Assembly (NCBI GenBank): GCA_010645155.1
Contig: CM021319.1
Span: forward strand, 8,913,330 to 8,977,329
Direction: 5' to 3'
Length of the DNA: 64,000 nucleotides
DNA from: Tigriopus japonicus
Lineage: Eukaryota > Arthropoda > Copepoda > Harpacticoida > Harpacticidae
Shown here in pieces: positions 48,147 to 60,860 of the stretch; the stretch's first letter is position 1, and the number at the start of each line of letters is the position of its first letter. A program made the position numbers and the translations under genes. The notes beneath the pieces were generated by a model that saw only the letters and a list, made by a program, of their open reading frames with translations, was not told where the DNA came from and did no database searches.

Positions 48147-51100
48147 CTATGAGAGGTAAAGGAAGATATGAAGATATTTTTGTTGGTCAATTAAATGAAA
48201 ACAAAGGGAGAATGAAAAGTTTTGATGCGTTTTTTTACTCTTTTGAACGTATTTTGTCTTTTCATGAATGCAATAATAGTTATGATGCGAAGGTCTACAG
48301 GTGAGAAATACAGGCCCAGCTTTGCCATTTTTAAAAGAAAAATATTTTTCATAATAGCAAAAGTAGTTGTTGCTTGTCATCATGGAATGGAAACACATGG
48401 AAAAAGGGGATCTGGATTAATTCGTTCTCATGATTCAAGACTAAAAAGATTGAAATTAGACCCCTAAATCTCAATATTAACCAAATTTTCTATGGCATTC
48501 TTGGCATATCTTCTGACTAGTTTTAACGCATTTGACAGCACATTTTCTCGATTTCCAAGTTCTGTTTTGACTGACTACCTCTTCAACATTCTTATTTATA
48601 TCATAAATCGAGTCTGATAATTGCATAAAGTCAAAATATTTATCAAGAAATATTTGCGCTTACAAAAAACGACCTCCATAATCTATAAACGTTGCTGGAA
48701 TAATATAGTATACTTAAATACAAAACATTATGAAAATGACCAATGGACTTTTCGAACTTCACAATATAAGTGAAAAATGCTATCAACAATGATGTTGCAA
48801 AAAATCGTAGGTTTTAATTTTCTTGGGATAATAAAAATGATACTAAGAAATAAGTCATAGAAGTCCGTTTTTTTATAAGTATCTTCTTTTGTGTGTGTTT
48901 TACCGTCTTAATGGTTGACACATGGTTCCCTACATTTGTTCATCATCGCGTGCATACGACAGTTCTTTCCCGTTGCGTTATTATTGTTACGTTCACAAGT
49001 TATACAAACCCACAATGGACATGTTGTTAATTCCCGGCTTTATTGTTCACCAGGTGGGACAATCCTGGGTTTTGAGTTCACATTCCGCCGCATTTCACAA
49101 CACAATGTCCTCGAGAAGCAAACAGATTTAATGGGAACACGCCATGGCCATGTTCCTTCCATGGGTTCCAATTATGAGCATACATGAAATATGCATAGCC
49201 CTCCCATTTACATCTAAAATTACGTTGTCCCGTGTTTGCTCAAGATATTCTGTTTTTATGACTTGACAAATAAAGCCCCACCTCATCCCGCGACTCAAAA
49301 ATTAGCCTCAATTACTATACCTACTACTCAAATTAAGCCCCCCGAAAGAAGCGTTCAAAACGAGCTAATTTCGGCATAGTAAGTGACATTTTCAAGAGAT
49401 CAAATGTCAGGAATGTTGTCATTCCGCAATTTGTAGCGTAGGGGCCAAAAGAACTGTGGGTTTTCAATTACTTCGAGTTCAAGATGTCACTTGTCTGGAA
49501 TTGAAGCGTGGCGACAACTTGAGCTCTAGAAACGAAGGTCGATCGATGATTTGGATTTCGCGCTTGACCCCCAAGAGAAATACGAGTTTGAAATTGAAAA
49601 CTCCCTGGGTCATGAAAGGGAGAACAAGATAAATAACGATCACAAGGCCTAGACATCGTTTCTCTTTGAGAAGAAGAACTGAAGAACTGATCCTATAATG
49701 AGTATAGGATTGGGCTCGCCAAACGCAACATTGAGAGGGAAGACGAACTTTTTCCATATACATTACAAAAAAAAAACCATCTCACCAACGAGGAGGCACC
49801 GCAAGCACTCAAGGAAGAACGAACCAGCCTCATGGTCCGATTTTGGCCAATGTCATAACTACGAAGAACCTCCTCTACTACATTCACAGCATAGGATCGC
49901 TCTTTTTTTCATAGGTTTGCGATCACTGTTCAAAATCAGCTGAGTTTTGTTATCCTATCAGAAGGGGCTGTATTGCTCTCTTTTGCTATGGAGCAGAAAC
50001 TCCAGACGTTTTTCAGCGTAGCGTCAGTTGATGCCTGTCGAGCGTGATCATCAGCTGACCTTACTCCTTAAAATTTCTGGAATTTCCGCTCAACAGCAAA
50101 AAAGTCCGGGCCCCATCTATGAGTAAAAGTAGTATTTTGGGTAAGGTACAAGAGATTCTTCCCTTAATTGAAAACACAGCAAAAAATCAAGTGGTGGTTG
50201 ATTCTGACCAACTTGGGTTTGACAAAAGAATCAGAAAAATATTTAGATTCCGTCATTTAAAGATATCTAGTAATGAAAGCACATGACCTAAAACATACTT
50301 TTTTGTCAAAGTGTACCTATATGTTAGTGAACAGTAAGAGGTCTTCAAGTGTTTCTACCTATCCAAATACGATGCAAAAAGGCCCCTTTTAACCGAGGGT
50401 GTTAGGTAAAAACCCTAGTTGGTGTCTTTCAAGGTCGAGGGTTCGTATTTTTAGTCAGTGCTCCCCAAGTTATTGCCCTATATATCCAGAATCCTTTTTT
50501 GGTGGGTGTTCCGGGGTGTCCCACTCCCTGAGGGTGCCATTAAAAGTAACTGGGACGACGAACACAACCACCACTACAGTACGAGAACGTGGTACAATGG
50601 AAGCTCTGCCCAAAGTACTCCTGGATGGGAATCATTAAGAAAAGTTCCAAAAAGCAAGAAGAAGGAGAAGAGAGAAAGAAACTTTTGTCTCGTTGCTCAT
50701 GATTTCTGGTCCTGTATTTCTAATTTTGTTCCGCTCGCCTCCTTCAATGCAAAGATTTAGGGAGCGTTTTTTTGAAAATTGAGCTCGTCATATTTCGCTA
50801 AGCCAATGATGCGTTTACAAGCTCGTCTTGAAGTCGTGGGAAAAGTTCTCACTCTCACTGAATGTTGACTTGTCGTCAGTCCTATTTTTCGGCTTCGCCC
50901 CCACTCAAAAGGTTGCATTCGCTTACTTTATTACAAACCAAACATGCCAAATTTCAGTTGAAACGAGGGGGGAGGGCAAACTGGGAAAAAAGTTAAATTG
51001 AAGGTGGGCGACCCTGTTTTCAGCGACAGAACTGGAACCAAGTTGGCCTGAGTTCGTTACGTCGAGGTTTATGGGTGAACCTTGCTCATAATTTCATCTA

Positions 51101-54100
51101 CTTTGTCAACTCTTATTGGCCAATTGGGAGCACTAGCGGGGTCTTTATTCCATCACGGACCTGCAACTCTTCATTCTGGGATATTACTACAACCGCAATA
51201 TCCTCATTTCAGGCACTGGATCAAGTAGTGCATCATTTTCAAAGAGAGACAGTCTAGACATGAATAAGCGAGCTTGCCATGGGTAAATTTGCAATAACAA
51301 GATACGTTTTCCCCAAAGGAGGAACACATGTCAATATTGGCCAGGATCATAAAAAAGAAAGACCGAAGGGGGGTGAATCTCCCTTCTTTCGTTTTTTTGT
51401 CTTTACAACCCCCTTTTGGAGGTTTCGTAATCTGATTGGGAACTTTCAAGAAGTGAGCTAGCTTGTCGTAACCAAGATTTTTTCTCGACTTCTGTCTGTT
51501 TTTGGGTGGTTGAGAAATTTGGTCCCTCTTTTTCGCCCCAAGGGTTAAGTCGAGGAGTGGATGTTGATACACTCTACGTCTTTTCGAGTACAAACACCAC
51601 TTGTTTGAGGCCGGGAGCAAATCTTGTCCCATCGCCCAAGTACCTTGTTCCACACTGGTAAAATTTGGCTGTGGTTCCAACTTGAAGCGAGGTTGTTGTT
51701 CCCAATTCGTCACTAAAGTAGCCTTTGAGTGGAACTGACTGGGGTTTCTTGGCTAGTTGGGGGAATATTAGCGCTTAAGACCAATGAATCTCTATTGACA
51801 TTTGTCAGTGTTTCGAGGATGGAAGTGGGCCATCTTTGTTTGAAACAGATCTCAAGTGAATTGTGTTTGCTTGGTGAACAGCAGCCACGAAGAGGAATCT
51901 AATATCAGACTTGCGAAAACAAAGAAATCGACCACGGATGAGGATCATTCACCACTGTTTGGACAAGTCTTGAAGGAGGGAGCAAATCTCCCATTTTCCC
52001 TATATTAGGCCATAAATATTCAAAAAACACACGTGGATTGGACAAGCGGAACATTTGGGGGAGAAAAAGAAGGAACAATAACCTTGATTTCTTCGGAAGT
52101 GAGAACAAGAGTCGGTTTTCAGGAGAGACACACATCCGTTTATGCATGCAGACAACCAAGCAAGCAAGGCCTCAACAAGATCTTGATGGAATTGATGCAG
52201 TCACCCAAAACTCAGAGATGAGCGTGTCTCAGAAGTCAAAAACAGTTCGACCAAACCCATCCATCCCATAGGAACCTCCACTAATTGGCAATGTCAAACA
52301 AAAACCTTGATTTGACTCAAATATCGCGGGTTTTTGTGGGGTAAAAGGATGGCTTAACATGTGTGCCCACAGGATGGAGAAATGAGTCAATGTAAGAGAG
52401 TGGCAAGAACCATATTGGACTTGCAAATGACAAAAATTGGGTAAGTTTTTCCCTCATATGTGCCCGTGGTTTTTTGTGAGCGGGTGTGACGACTGTTGTG
52501 TTATGTTAGATATTCTTTTTGCTCATTCTTGTGGATCTTGTCTACAATCTGGTGCCAAAGCAAGAGCACATGGAGAACCACTTCACTTTTGGGACAGACT
52601 GAAACAGGCAACCATCGACAAATTGATTGGTTTTGACTTGTCATTCTAGGATTTTCCGCTCTTGAGAGAATCTGGTCTACGCCTCCTGTCCTCTAAAAAA
52701 GTTTTGGGTGTTCCACCTCATGGCTCATCTCCATGAGAAAGGAATGGATCCTTCTGGATGAGAAGATGTGGTTCCCTATTCCTTAAATAAAAGCCACCCC
52801 CTCCCTGGAGACATGATGAGTAATATAGCAGTGGTGACTGCCAAACAATGTGATCCTTCACAGCCTTCCAATCTGAGCTCAGTGAATGAATGAATGGTCT
52901 TCCACTCCAATGACAGATACAAGACAAACAATCTCATATTTGCCAGCTGAAAAAAGTGCACATCCATCCTTTTTTTTCATGGAGTAGATGACAAACCAGT
53001 TTAGCCAAATGCATGAATAAGCAGTACAAGTAAGCACGCCATCTGGCGAGAAAATCTAGGGCGAAATCGCTCCAGTGTGACCAGATAGAGTGAAGAAGAT
53101 AAAGTGGTGCTCACTTTGTTGAGTCGGTTGAGTTCCATTTCTGTTTACTTTTTTGCAGTCATCTGTCCATTTGAAGATGCATGTCCGTAAGCAGATCTGG
53201 CTAAATAATACATCAGCCACTTGTCACTCCGAGTGGTTTGGAGCCAAGGAAGAAAAGTGGTTTTGCAATGCAGTGTTAGCCCAAATTCACGGACGGAGGC
53301 TGAACCAAAAACCAAAAAGGGCTCTTATTCTACGCGTCCACTTTCTTGGCTAACGAGAAAGTCTTTGGTCAACCATGGGATGTATTGGCATGTTTATTCC
53401 AACAAACAACAGAACTACCCCCTTTTTATATTATTTATTCATGACGGACCACCCTGGAAAACAGGGCTTTGTTTCACGGTGGGCGAGACCACAACAAAAG
53501 GAAAAGAAAGAGAATGAGATTACCATTGGTTTATTTTCTGATGTTTTGCCAATTTTTGGGCTTTTAGTATATGTCTTTTATGTTGAGAGTAACAGAAAAT
53601 AATTTGAATAATAATCAGTTAAGTTTTTTGTCTGAGATTGGGTGCTGATTTTATTTCCAGAGAGCAAAACGGGCCTGGGTACAGACAGAATCATATTCCT
53701 AAACAATTAACAAAATGAATATGAAACAACGGAACATATTGTTCAATTGAAAGACAATCCCTAAAATGATTTTATGTATAATCACATTTTTTGTCATGCA
53801 AATTTCCTCACTCTTCCCAAACCTACTTTAACCTTTTCCATACGTTGGCAAACCGTGAAGGTCTGCCATTCTGTTGGTGGTTCGGGTCGATTGCAGATTT
53901 TTATCAGTCAATACCATTCCTTTATATCTACATAGTGAACAATGCTCTTGAGAGAAGAAAAGAAGGAAAGGCACAGAGGGTTGTTTTGGACAAAGTTTTT
54001 ATGGCTCTGTATACCTAACCTACGCTGAGTAGAGAGTAGCTTGAACCTTCTTACTCGGGTCGAGTTTGCATAGTTCACTCCTTGGCATAGAGGGAAAAAA

Positions 54101-56252
54101 TCAAGATCATCGAGAGTGGTGAGTCTCTCTTTCTTTGGTCTTTCACGGCTCTTCCAGGGTTTGGGATTGATTCCCCCGAGGGGAACGGCTGTCATGGGAT
54201 GGAGGGGAAAACAAGAGAGATCGGGGGTGGCTCAAGACATGTGGACGACTTCATCATCGACGACGACGGCAAAAGAAATGCATAGTGAAACACTGTGCTA
54301 TTTCTAATTCTTCTAGACGGTGAAGAGCCGAAACACTCTTGATTCTGAAAATGACCGCGACGAATGATATGGGTGGTCAAGGCAACCATGAAGTCGGGGT
54401 CAATGAGGTCAGACCCTTAACTACAAAGATATTCAAGTGCATTAATTGAAGCGAGGAGGGTTTGGAAACCTTTTTCAAATTTAAAATAGATGCAAGAAAA
54501 TGGTTGTTTTGAGTTGCTCTTGTTTTATAAAAAAGGCAGATATGATGTTAAGTACTTGCCATTTGGGCAAGAAATGGAAATGTTCTAGGACTCATGGCAG
54601 ATCCATCAGTTTTGTCGTTAAGGGTAAATCTTCGCCAAAGGCTCACGTGTGAGCCGGATTTTCGACACATTGTCATTTCTTGTTGTTCTTGCATATTCCG
54701 AGCTTCAAAATCTGGCTAATATTGACACTCCCCTCTTCTCATAGCCAATGAGACTTCGAAAAGCCGGGAAAAGAAAAGTCTATTTTCGTTTCAAATGGTG
54801 CAGGTTCACTCAGTAGTCACGGTTCACAGTTATTAAACAATCAAACTGTCACAGAACTGAATTATGACGCTACTCAAAAAAGTCATTTACAATGAGATTG
54901 ATGACACGAAATTGACCTAAAACCTCATTTAATGGACCTTTGGAACATCTTCGAAAATCCAAACCAGTTTTTTTCTACTGGTTTGTTTAAATGTGATTGA
55001 ATCAATCTCAAAAGTGAAGGTCAATTGCCAATATTTTGCCATGTCAGGTTGAAGAGCTTAATATGTGAAAGTATTGCTGTAAGGAAAGCAAAGGCCGACC
55101 AAGAAAAATCGAATGATCATGAAAAGTTCACAACGACAGGGACCAAAGTTTGACGGCTCCTTTTCGACCGTATCGTTTCTTCTAAGAAACAACAACAAAA
55201 CTAACCAACAACGCTGCAACAACTCTTATAAAAAATGACGTATGGAAAACTTTGTTGTCTGTCCCTTTCTTCACTTTGTTTCCATTTTTCCCAGAGCTTC
55301 AAGACAGGAAAACCCATGTATCTTCCCAATTCTAGGCGAGAACAAGAAGTGCTTATTTGAAAACTAACAGATTTCAAGGGTTCTTTCGAGGATTTAAGAT
55401 AAAGCTTTGAAAACATTTCAACGACGAGCCTTTCTTGAGAAATTGGTTTCTCAACAACTCTTCTGGAAAAATCACTAAAACTTACCTCTAATGTCATTTC
55501 TCGATCTTAAAGCCTTTTTCTTTAGCATTAGCCAAATTATTCGAGTATGTCAAGTTTACAGCCTGTATTTAATAGGTTGTTTGGAATAATTTGACGATCA
55601 TGAAAAGCACAAGGTGAATAGATTAGCAAAAAGTTACTTCAAACATAAAATCCAAAGCCCAGATAAAAAATGCTTTGATGGAATTGTCACCTCTATTGAG
55701 GCCAAGATAAAATGGGATCCAATATTTCCAAAATTAAAATGTCCTAAGGATTTAGTAGTAGGGACTGGTCGACTTCATATTTTTTAATTCGGATCCGTGA
55801 TTTTAGGATCAGCTTCGAACGAATCTAAAATGCTCGCTGTATAATGCGATGTTGTAAAATCACCTTCAACTTTCAAAAAATAGAACATCCTTACTGCAAT
55901 TTAGACGTAATATTGTCGAGAAGTCTATTCAGACATCCATACCGAGTCCAGAATGGTTTTTCCGAGTTAAAACGAGTTGACTTCATGACCTTGAGTTTTA
56001 ACAACCATTCATGAGAATACAGAGAATAGTTCGATATAAGCCTAATCGGTCACTTTTTTTCAAAAATGACGAAGAAGTCAACCACTAGTCAGAAAACCAT
56101 GATCACCAACACGAATCTTAAACTATGATCTTTTGAAAACCTCTTGACTTTGAGAGAGATGTCAAACCACCAACACTCGTTTTAGATTTACATTTTTCTT
56201 CAGTCATGCCCAAATCAACAAAGCACCAATACATCATTGGCCTTGGACTTAC
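48147..56252. other. no confidently placed exons
   Basis: Expected to include introns of the gene ending at 47778. A perfect donor-like CATTAGAG|GTAAGT occurs on the - strand at 55484, but no open frame with an acceptor fits it. AT-rich patches lie at 48480-48880 and GGAAC-rich stretches at 49-54 kb. Confidence 0.35.
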
Positions 56253-56298
56253 CCTTGATTTGGATTTGAAACGAGGTTCGAAGAGGGATTAGTCTCAT
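56253..56298 (-). CDS. weak candidate initiator exon
   Basis: ATG at 56298 opens MRLIPLRTSFQIQIK and runs into an excellent donor AAGG|GTAAGT, leaving phase 1. The short peptide is not recognisable. It could be the start of the gene whose last exon is at 47778-48146, which has the same strand, but no intermediate exon connects them. Confidence 0.2.
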
Positions 56299-58515
56299 GA
56301 TGTCTTCCTTAGGCGTTCAAGACACAACAACACCAGTGTTCACTTTTTGTCTTCCACGGATACACAGGATCAAGAACAGATCGGAAACGAATCGTGTTTT
56401 CCCAACTGTTTCCTCAATTCCTCACCTGACGGATCTTCAACGAAGCATCGCCGTTTTGGTCTTTGTTTCACGAGGTCGAGGGATCAACACCGATCGTACG
56501 TAGCTCCTGGCTCTTAACACGAGGATTAAGTAGGGAATTATTGCACTTCAAGTGTCAATCAAGGGATGAGTTTATGACAGTCGAAGGGTAGGTGAGATAG
56601 TGGATCTATGAAGGAACTTTATTTGTATTCACTTCGTAATAGCTTTTCCTGACCCCTGTCAATCAAGGGAATCTAGTAGGATGACAGAGAGGGAAAAAGT
56701 TGCCGGTTGTGAGTGCCCCCACCAATTTTCGGGCGAAACTTTTTTTATGCCACCACTGAATGGATCGCAATGCACTTAACATTTGACGAGCAATGTGAAG
56801 GAGTGTTGTCAATCCGGCGAGTCGAGCTCAACTACCGGGAAATGAGAAGACGAAGTTGCGTTCCCTTCGTCGAGATCCTCGTGTCTCTCGGTCCTTTGTC
56901 AGTTCCAACTTCCAACCCCCGATCCCATTTGGCTTGTTTCCCTCAGACGGGTGGTGAAAAACGAGCGCGCCCGCAGAATGCTTTGCCTTTTAAGCACCCG
57001 CTTCCTTTGATTGTAGGAGATATGGGGGAAAATTGTATAATATCAACTTAAAGACGAAAGTAAACGTTTTGTTCCGATATAAGGGATATTGTGGATAGGA
57101 AGACACATTCGGTCGTGTGTTTGGTTCAGGTATGGTTCTGCCGGTGCTTTTAGAGCGTGTTTTTCTTGTGCTGATCTCCTTTTTTGTAGAATGGCATCAA
57201 ACAAACATTTATGACATTAACTAGGGTTAAGTAATACCCAAATAAGCAAAATATGCTTGAAGCGAGTGTTTGCAGTGTACTTGAAGCTCATTGTGACTCG
57301 CTCTAAACGCAAGTAACCTTAAGAAGTAATAGAAGAAACTATAGTATGAAAATCATTAATTGTGTGAGATCAGTCTCTCATTGGGTATGACCTTACTTTA
57401 AGCTTACTTGCATGTTACAAAAAAGAGATTAAAATAGGCCAGAAAGGTCAGAAATACAAATAGTAGAAAAAATCCTTGCAGAATGCAAATTTCACAAATG
57501 CCTTACTAAATGACAAAATAAGTTTACTTATACGTGCAAAGTACACAGTATATACAAAGCAGGGTTGTGATAGAAATCAAACTTCATGTTTAGCTAAGTA
57601 TTGCCTTATTGGTCCTTGTTTGAGTTTGCGTGTCAAAAAACTTACCACAATTGGATATGAGACCTAAACCCAGAATCAAAAATGGCAACACTCTAGGCTC
57701 AATTCCCGTCATTGCTTCGAAAAGAGCAAATTTTATGGCGAATGATATAAGTAAAAAAAATATATTTACAAAATTTTACGTTACATTTTTTTCAGCATAT
57801 AATATTAAATTGAATTGAGTTTTGAGGTACACTTACAACTCAACAACTATTTCCAGTTTTCAAAAAACTTCAAAGAATTAGAAAAAAATATGAAGGAGAG
57901 TGGAACTGCATAAACACCACAGAGTAATTCAACGATCTAAAAAAATTTTTCTTGATCTGATAAATGTATGATTAGTAACAAACCATATTTGCCTTTCATC
58001 ATCTGAATTGATAAATTCAGAAAATTAATATTTTGTTGTCTAAGGGCATTCACGAGTCTTTTTTTTCATTCTGTATCGTAATAATGCCCTTTCAGCACCC
58101 TTTAAGGGCGATTCTAAGGGGAAATAAATGCACACCCAGAAGTTATGTATGTTTGCTCTCAAGGGTGGAGTTCCTTTGGCCTTGAATGGCTTAAAGAACG
58201 AGGAATAAGAAATAGGAACTTAACCGGCACCATCCCACCTCGATGTTTGCACACTTTTGCTATTCAATAACATTTTTGATGAAGTCGTAAAAGGCCTAGT
58301 GATTCTCGATATTTTATTTCGTATCAATTCAAAGGTTGAAAAGCTTGACATTCATTTAGGCCAATCATCAATAGGACGAATTAAGGCTAAAAACGTATGG
58401 ATAATGTTTCGTGTTTGATCTTTAATCTTAATCAAAGGATGCAGGAAAACGTTTGTTGCAAAATGATACAGATTAGTCGACAGGGTTGTTTTAGATTAGA
58501 GTCTCTAAAATTGTA
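56299..58515. other. no supportable gene
   Basis: A relic related to the 5.3-kb palindrome may be present at about 57610-57700 (TTGGTCCTTGTTT and CAAAAATGGCAACACTC). Otherwise nothing recognised. Confidence 0.4.
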
Positions 58516-59920
58516 CAGTCGAATCTCGATATAAGAAACTTTTCTGTCGGCGGCAAAATGTTGCTTATATCGACATTTTTCTTATATCGAGACTCAATAA
58601 AATTGGCTCAAGAAACAATAAAAAATACAAGGAAACAATCAGAGGAGTTTACCTCACCTTTACCTTTAGATAACCTTATAAACTTACTTTTATTACAACA
58701 CAATCCGACAATGACTCAAAAATTTAGCTTTTAAAAAATAGTTATTAAAACAAATTTACGTTTCATTTATATCTCTATTACAAAGCTTGTAAGACCAATG
58801 AATTGGTACCTTTATTCGAGCTGAATTTAGTCACCCCATTCCTTCGCTCGTTAGAGCAACAAATGCGTTTGAGGAAGTCGAGGACTTTGCAGTAAAAGAG
58901 TGAGAAGAGCGTTGACAAGATATTTTAAATTAAAGACCTAGTATAACCGGGCACTGGATCTGTCGGTAAATGTTTTATATGTTCTGTTCATTTTTATTGT
59001 ATCTCTATTTATATAATATTTGTTTCAAATGGAAACCGTCATTTGGTGTAATGGACCCAGAATACAACGCGTATTAGACAACCAGTGAAATAGCCAAGAA
59101 CCTAAAGTTTACAAAGCTTAAGAACTTGTTTCAATCTCAATTTGACAGAAAAAATGAAAGATGAAAGTACAATTTTGTCATCATGATTGGTGAAGTATCT
59201 AACCCATACAGGGACAAACATTTTTTTTTAAATTTGAGCCATTCACGCTTTCATACTGACTAAGTTTTTTTTGCTATTTTTTGGAATATCTCAACTGCAA
59301 ATCTTTTATTCTCAGTTTGACTTTAAATTTGAGAGACTTCCTTGGATTGCTTATTTTCCACCAGGTTTTGCTTTGGCAGACACACAATTTTTTTCACTTC
59401 AAGCATTGCAAATTTGTTGGCAAAAGGGGCTTTCGTTATTTTCTATAATTGTCGAAAAAATATTTTTTTTTAAATTTTATGTTATTAAAATAGTTATTGT
59501 TGAGTAGCATGTTGGACAATTTTTAGCGATTTTAGGGTTCAAAATGCAATTTTTCGTTCTTTTGGCTGAAACTTGAAAAGGGCAAGTTTTTTTTTCAAAA
59601 GAGGTGCAAGGCGCGAGAGCCCAAAAAAGTACGCAAAAGGCACCCTAAAAGGCGCAAAGTTTGCGCAAAAGCACAAAATATGGAAGCACTGCATCGACCC
59701 TCTTAGAAATGCTTCGTTTTGTTTTGTTTTGTGCAGTGGCCAATTTAAGCAAGAGAAATAGGCCAAAATTTGGAAAATGTTTCTTATTTCGAGATTGAGG
59801 AAATATATAAGCTCTCTTATATCGAGAATTCTAATGTAGTAAAATTTTGGTCAGCACGGAAAAGTTTCTTATATCGCGAAAATTTCTTAAACTGAGATTT
59901 CTTATATCGAGATTCGACTG
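58516..59920. mobile_element. non-autonomous pogo/Tigger-like transposon
   Basis: A 1405-bp element with perfect 23-bp terminal inverted repeats beginning CAGTCGAATCTCGATATAAG, flanked by TA on both sides (58514-58515 and 59921-59922). The terminus closely follows the pogo/Tigger pattern. The phrase CTTATATCGA recurs at least five times near both ends (about 58565, 58583, 59815, 59870 and 59901), as expected for clustered binding sites of a CENP-B-like transposase domain. No transposase is encoded: the longest frames inside are under 80 codons, so it is an internally deleted or unrelated-core derivative. Confidence 0.85.
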
Positions 59921-60128
59921 TAATTGTAAATTGTGACAAAAGGAGACGATAAAGTTATCTTGGGATCCAAGTAACGTAAAAGTACAAATGTGTACCTAAG
60001 ACTTTATTTTCGTCGTCTAATGCAGCACAGCAATATTATTGTCCCCAATGGCCAAGGATGTGTTTATGAGAATAAAGCGTGTGTACCTTGGGCGGGAGAA
60101 TTGCTCCTCATCACAATCATAGTATATA

Positions 60129-60860
60129 ATGAGTAGGTTGCACATTTCATTAAAATGTATTTCATTTCATTTTTTCCGATTTTTTTGCATTTCTTCATTA
60201 TTTTCTTTCATATGTATTTTTTGCATTTTTTGGCGTTTTTATCGAAATTTGGTGCATTTTTCTAGCAGTTTTTCTTTTATTTGTATTTTTGGCCGTGTCA
60301 AAATCAGGTGTATTTCCAAAATTCTGAAAGAACATTAATATTTTCTTGCCATTGACATTTTTCACCAAATTCACCACATTTCCTTCCTTTTTTCCTTTGT
60401 GATGCTTGGCTGAAATTGTTTTTCAGTTGAGGTTTTCATGATCAATCACATCTTTTCACTCCTCAAGTGCAATATCTTGATTGGATGAAAGATACATTCC
60501 AAGTAAGGAAGAGATGGATTTTTTGAGCACCATGTTGGAAAACTTACAGCTTTAAAGGCTTCAGATTTCTCTTTGAAATTTGTATCTTAAGTATTGCCAA
60601 TAGTTTTTCAGTTAAAGAATGAAAATGTGAGTACAAATCTGCTCCAAGTGCAAATCTCTCTATATACAAAGAGAGTATATTTTTAATGAAAAACCAAAAG
60701 CTATGAATGTTTATTAAAATCTTTATGGCCTTAAATTTGATTTGTTCAACAAATGATATTTAATTTAGTCCAAATGTTCCTCAAATGCGCGCTCTTTTTG
60801 CATTTTCTTTTACATTTTTGGCATTTTTGTTGCATTTTTATGCATTTTTGGTGTTTTTAT
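60129..60860. repeat. T-rich low-complexity region with GCATTTTT words
   Basis: Clusters of TTTTTGCATTTTTGG-type words occur at 60150-60330 and 60790-60870, separated by ordinary AT-rich DNA. The hydrophobic open frame at 60129-60338 is a by-product of the T-runs. Confidence 0.6.

Noticed and set aside
51204..51713. 169-codon - strand frame
   Set aside because: It begins at GTG, its composition is Lys/Gln-rich without motifs, and it lacks splice context.
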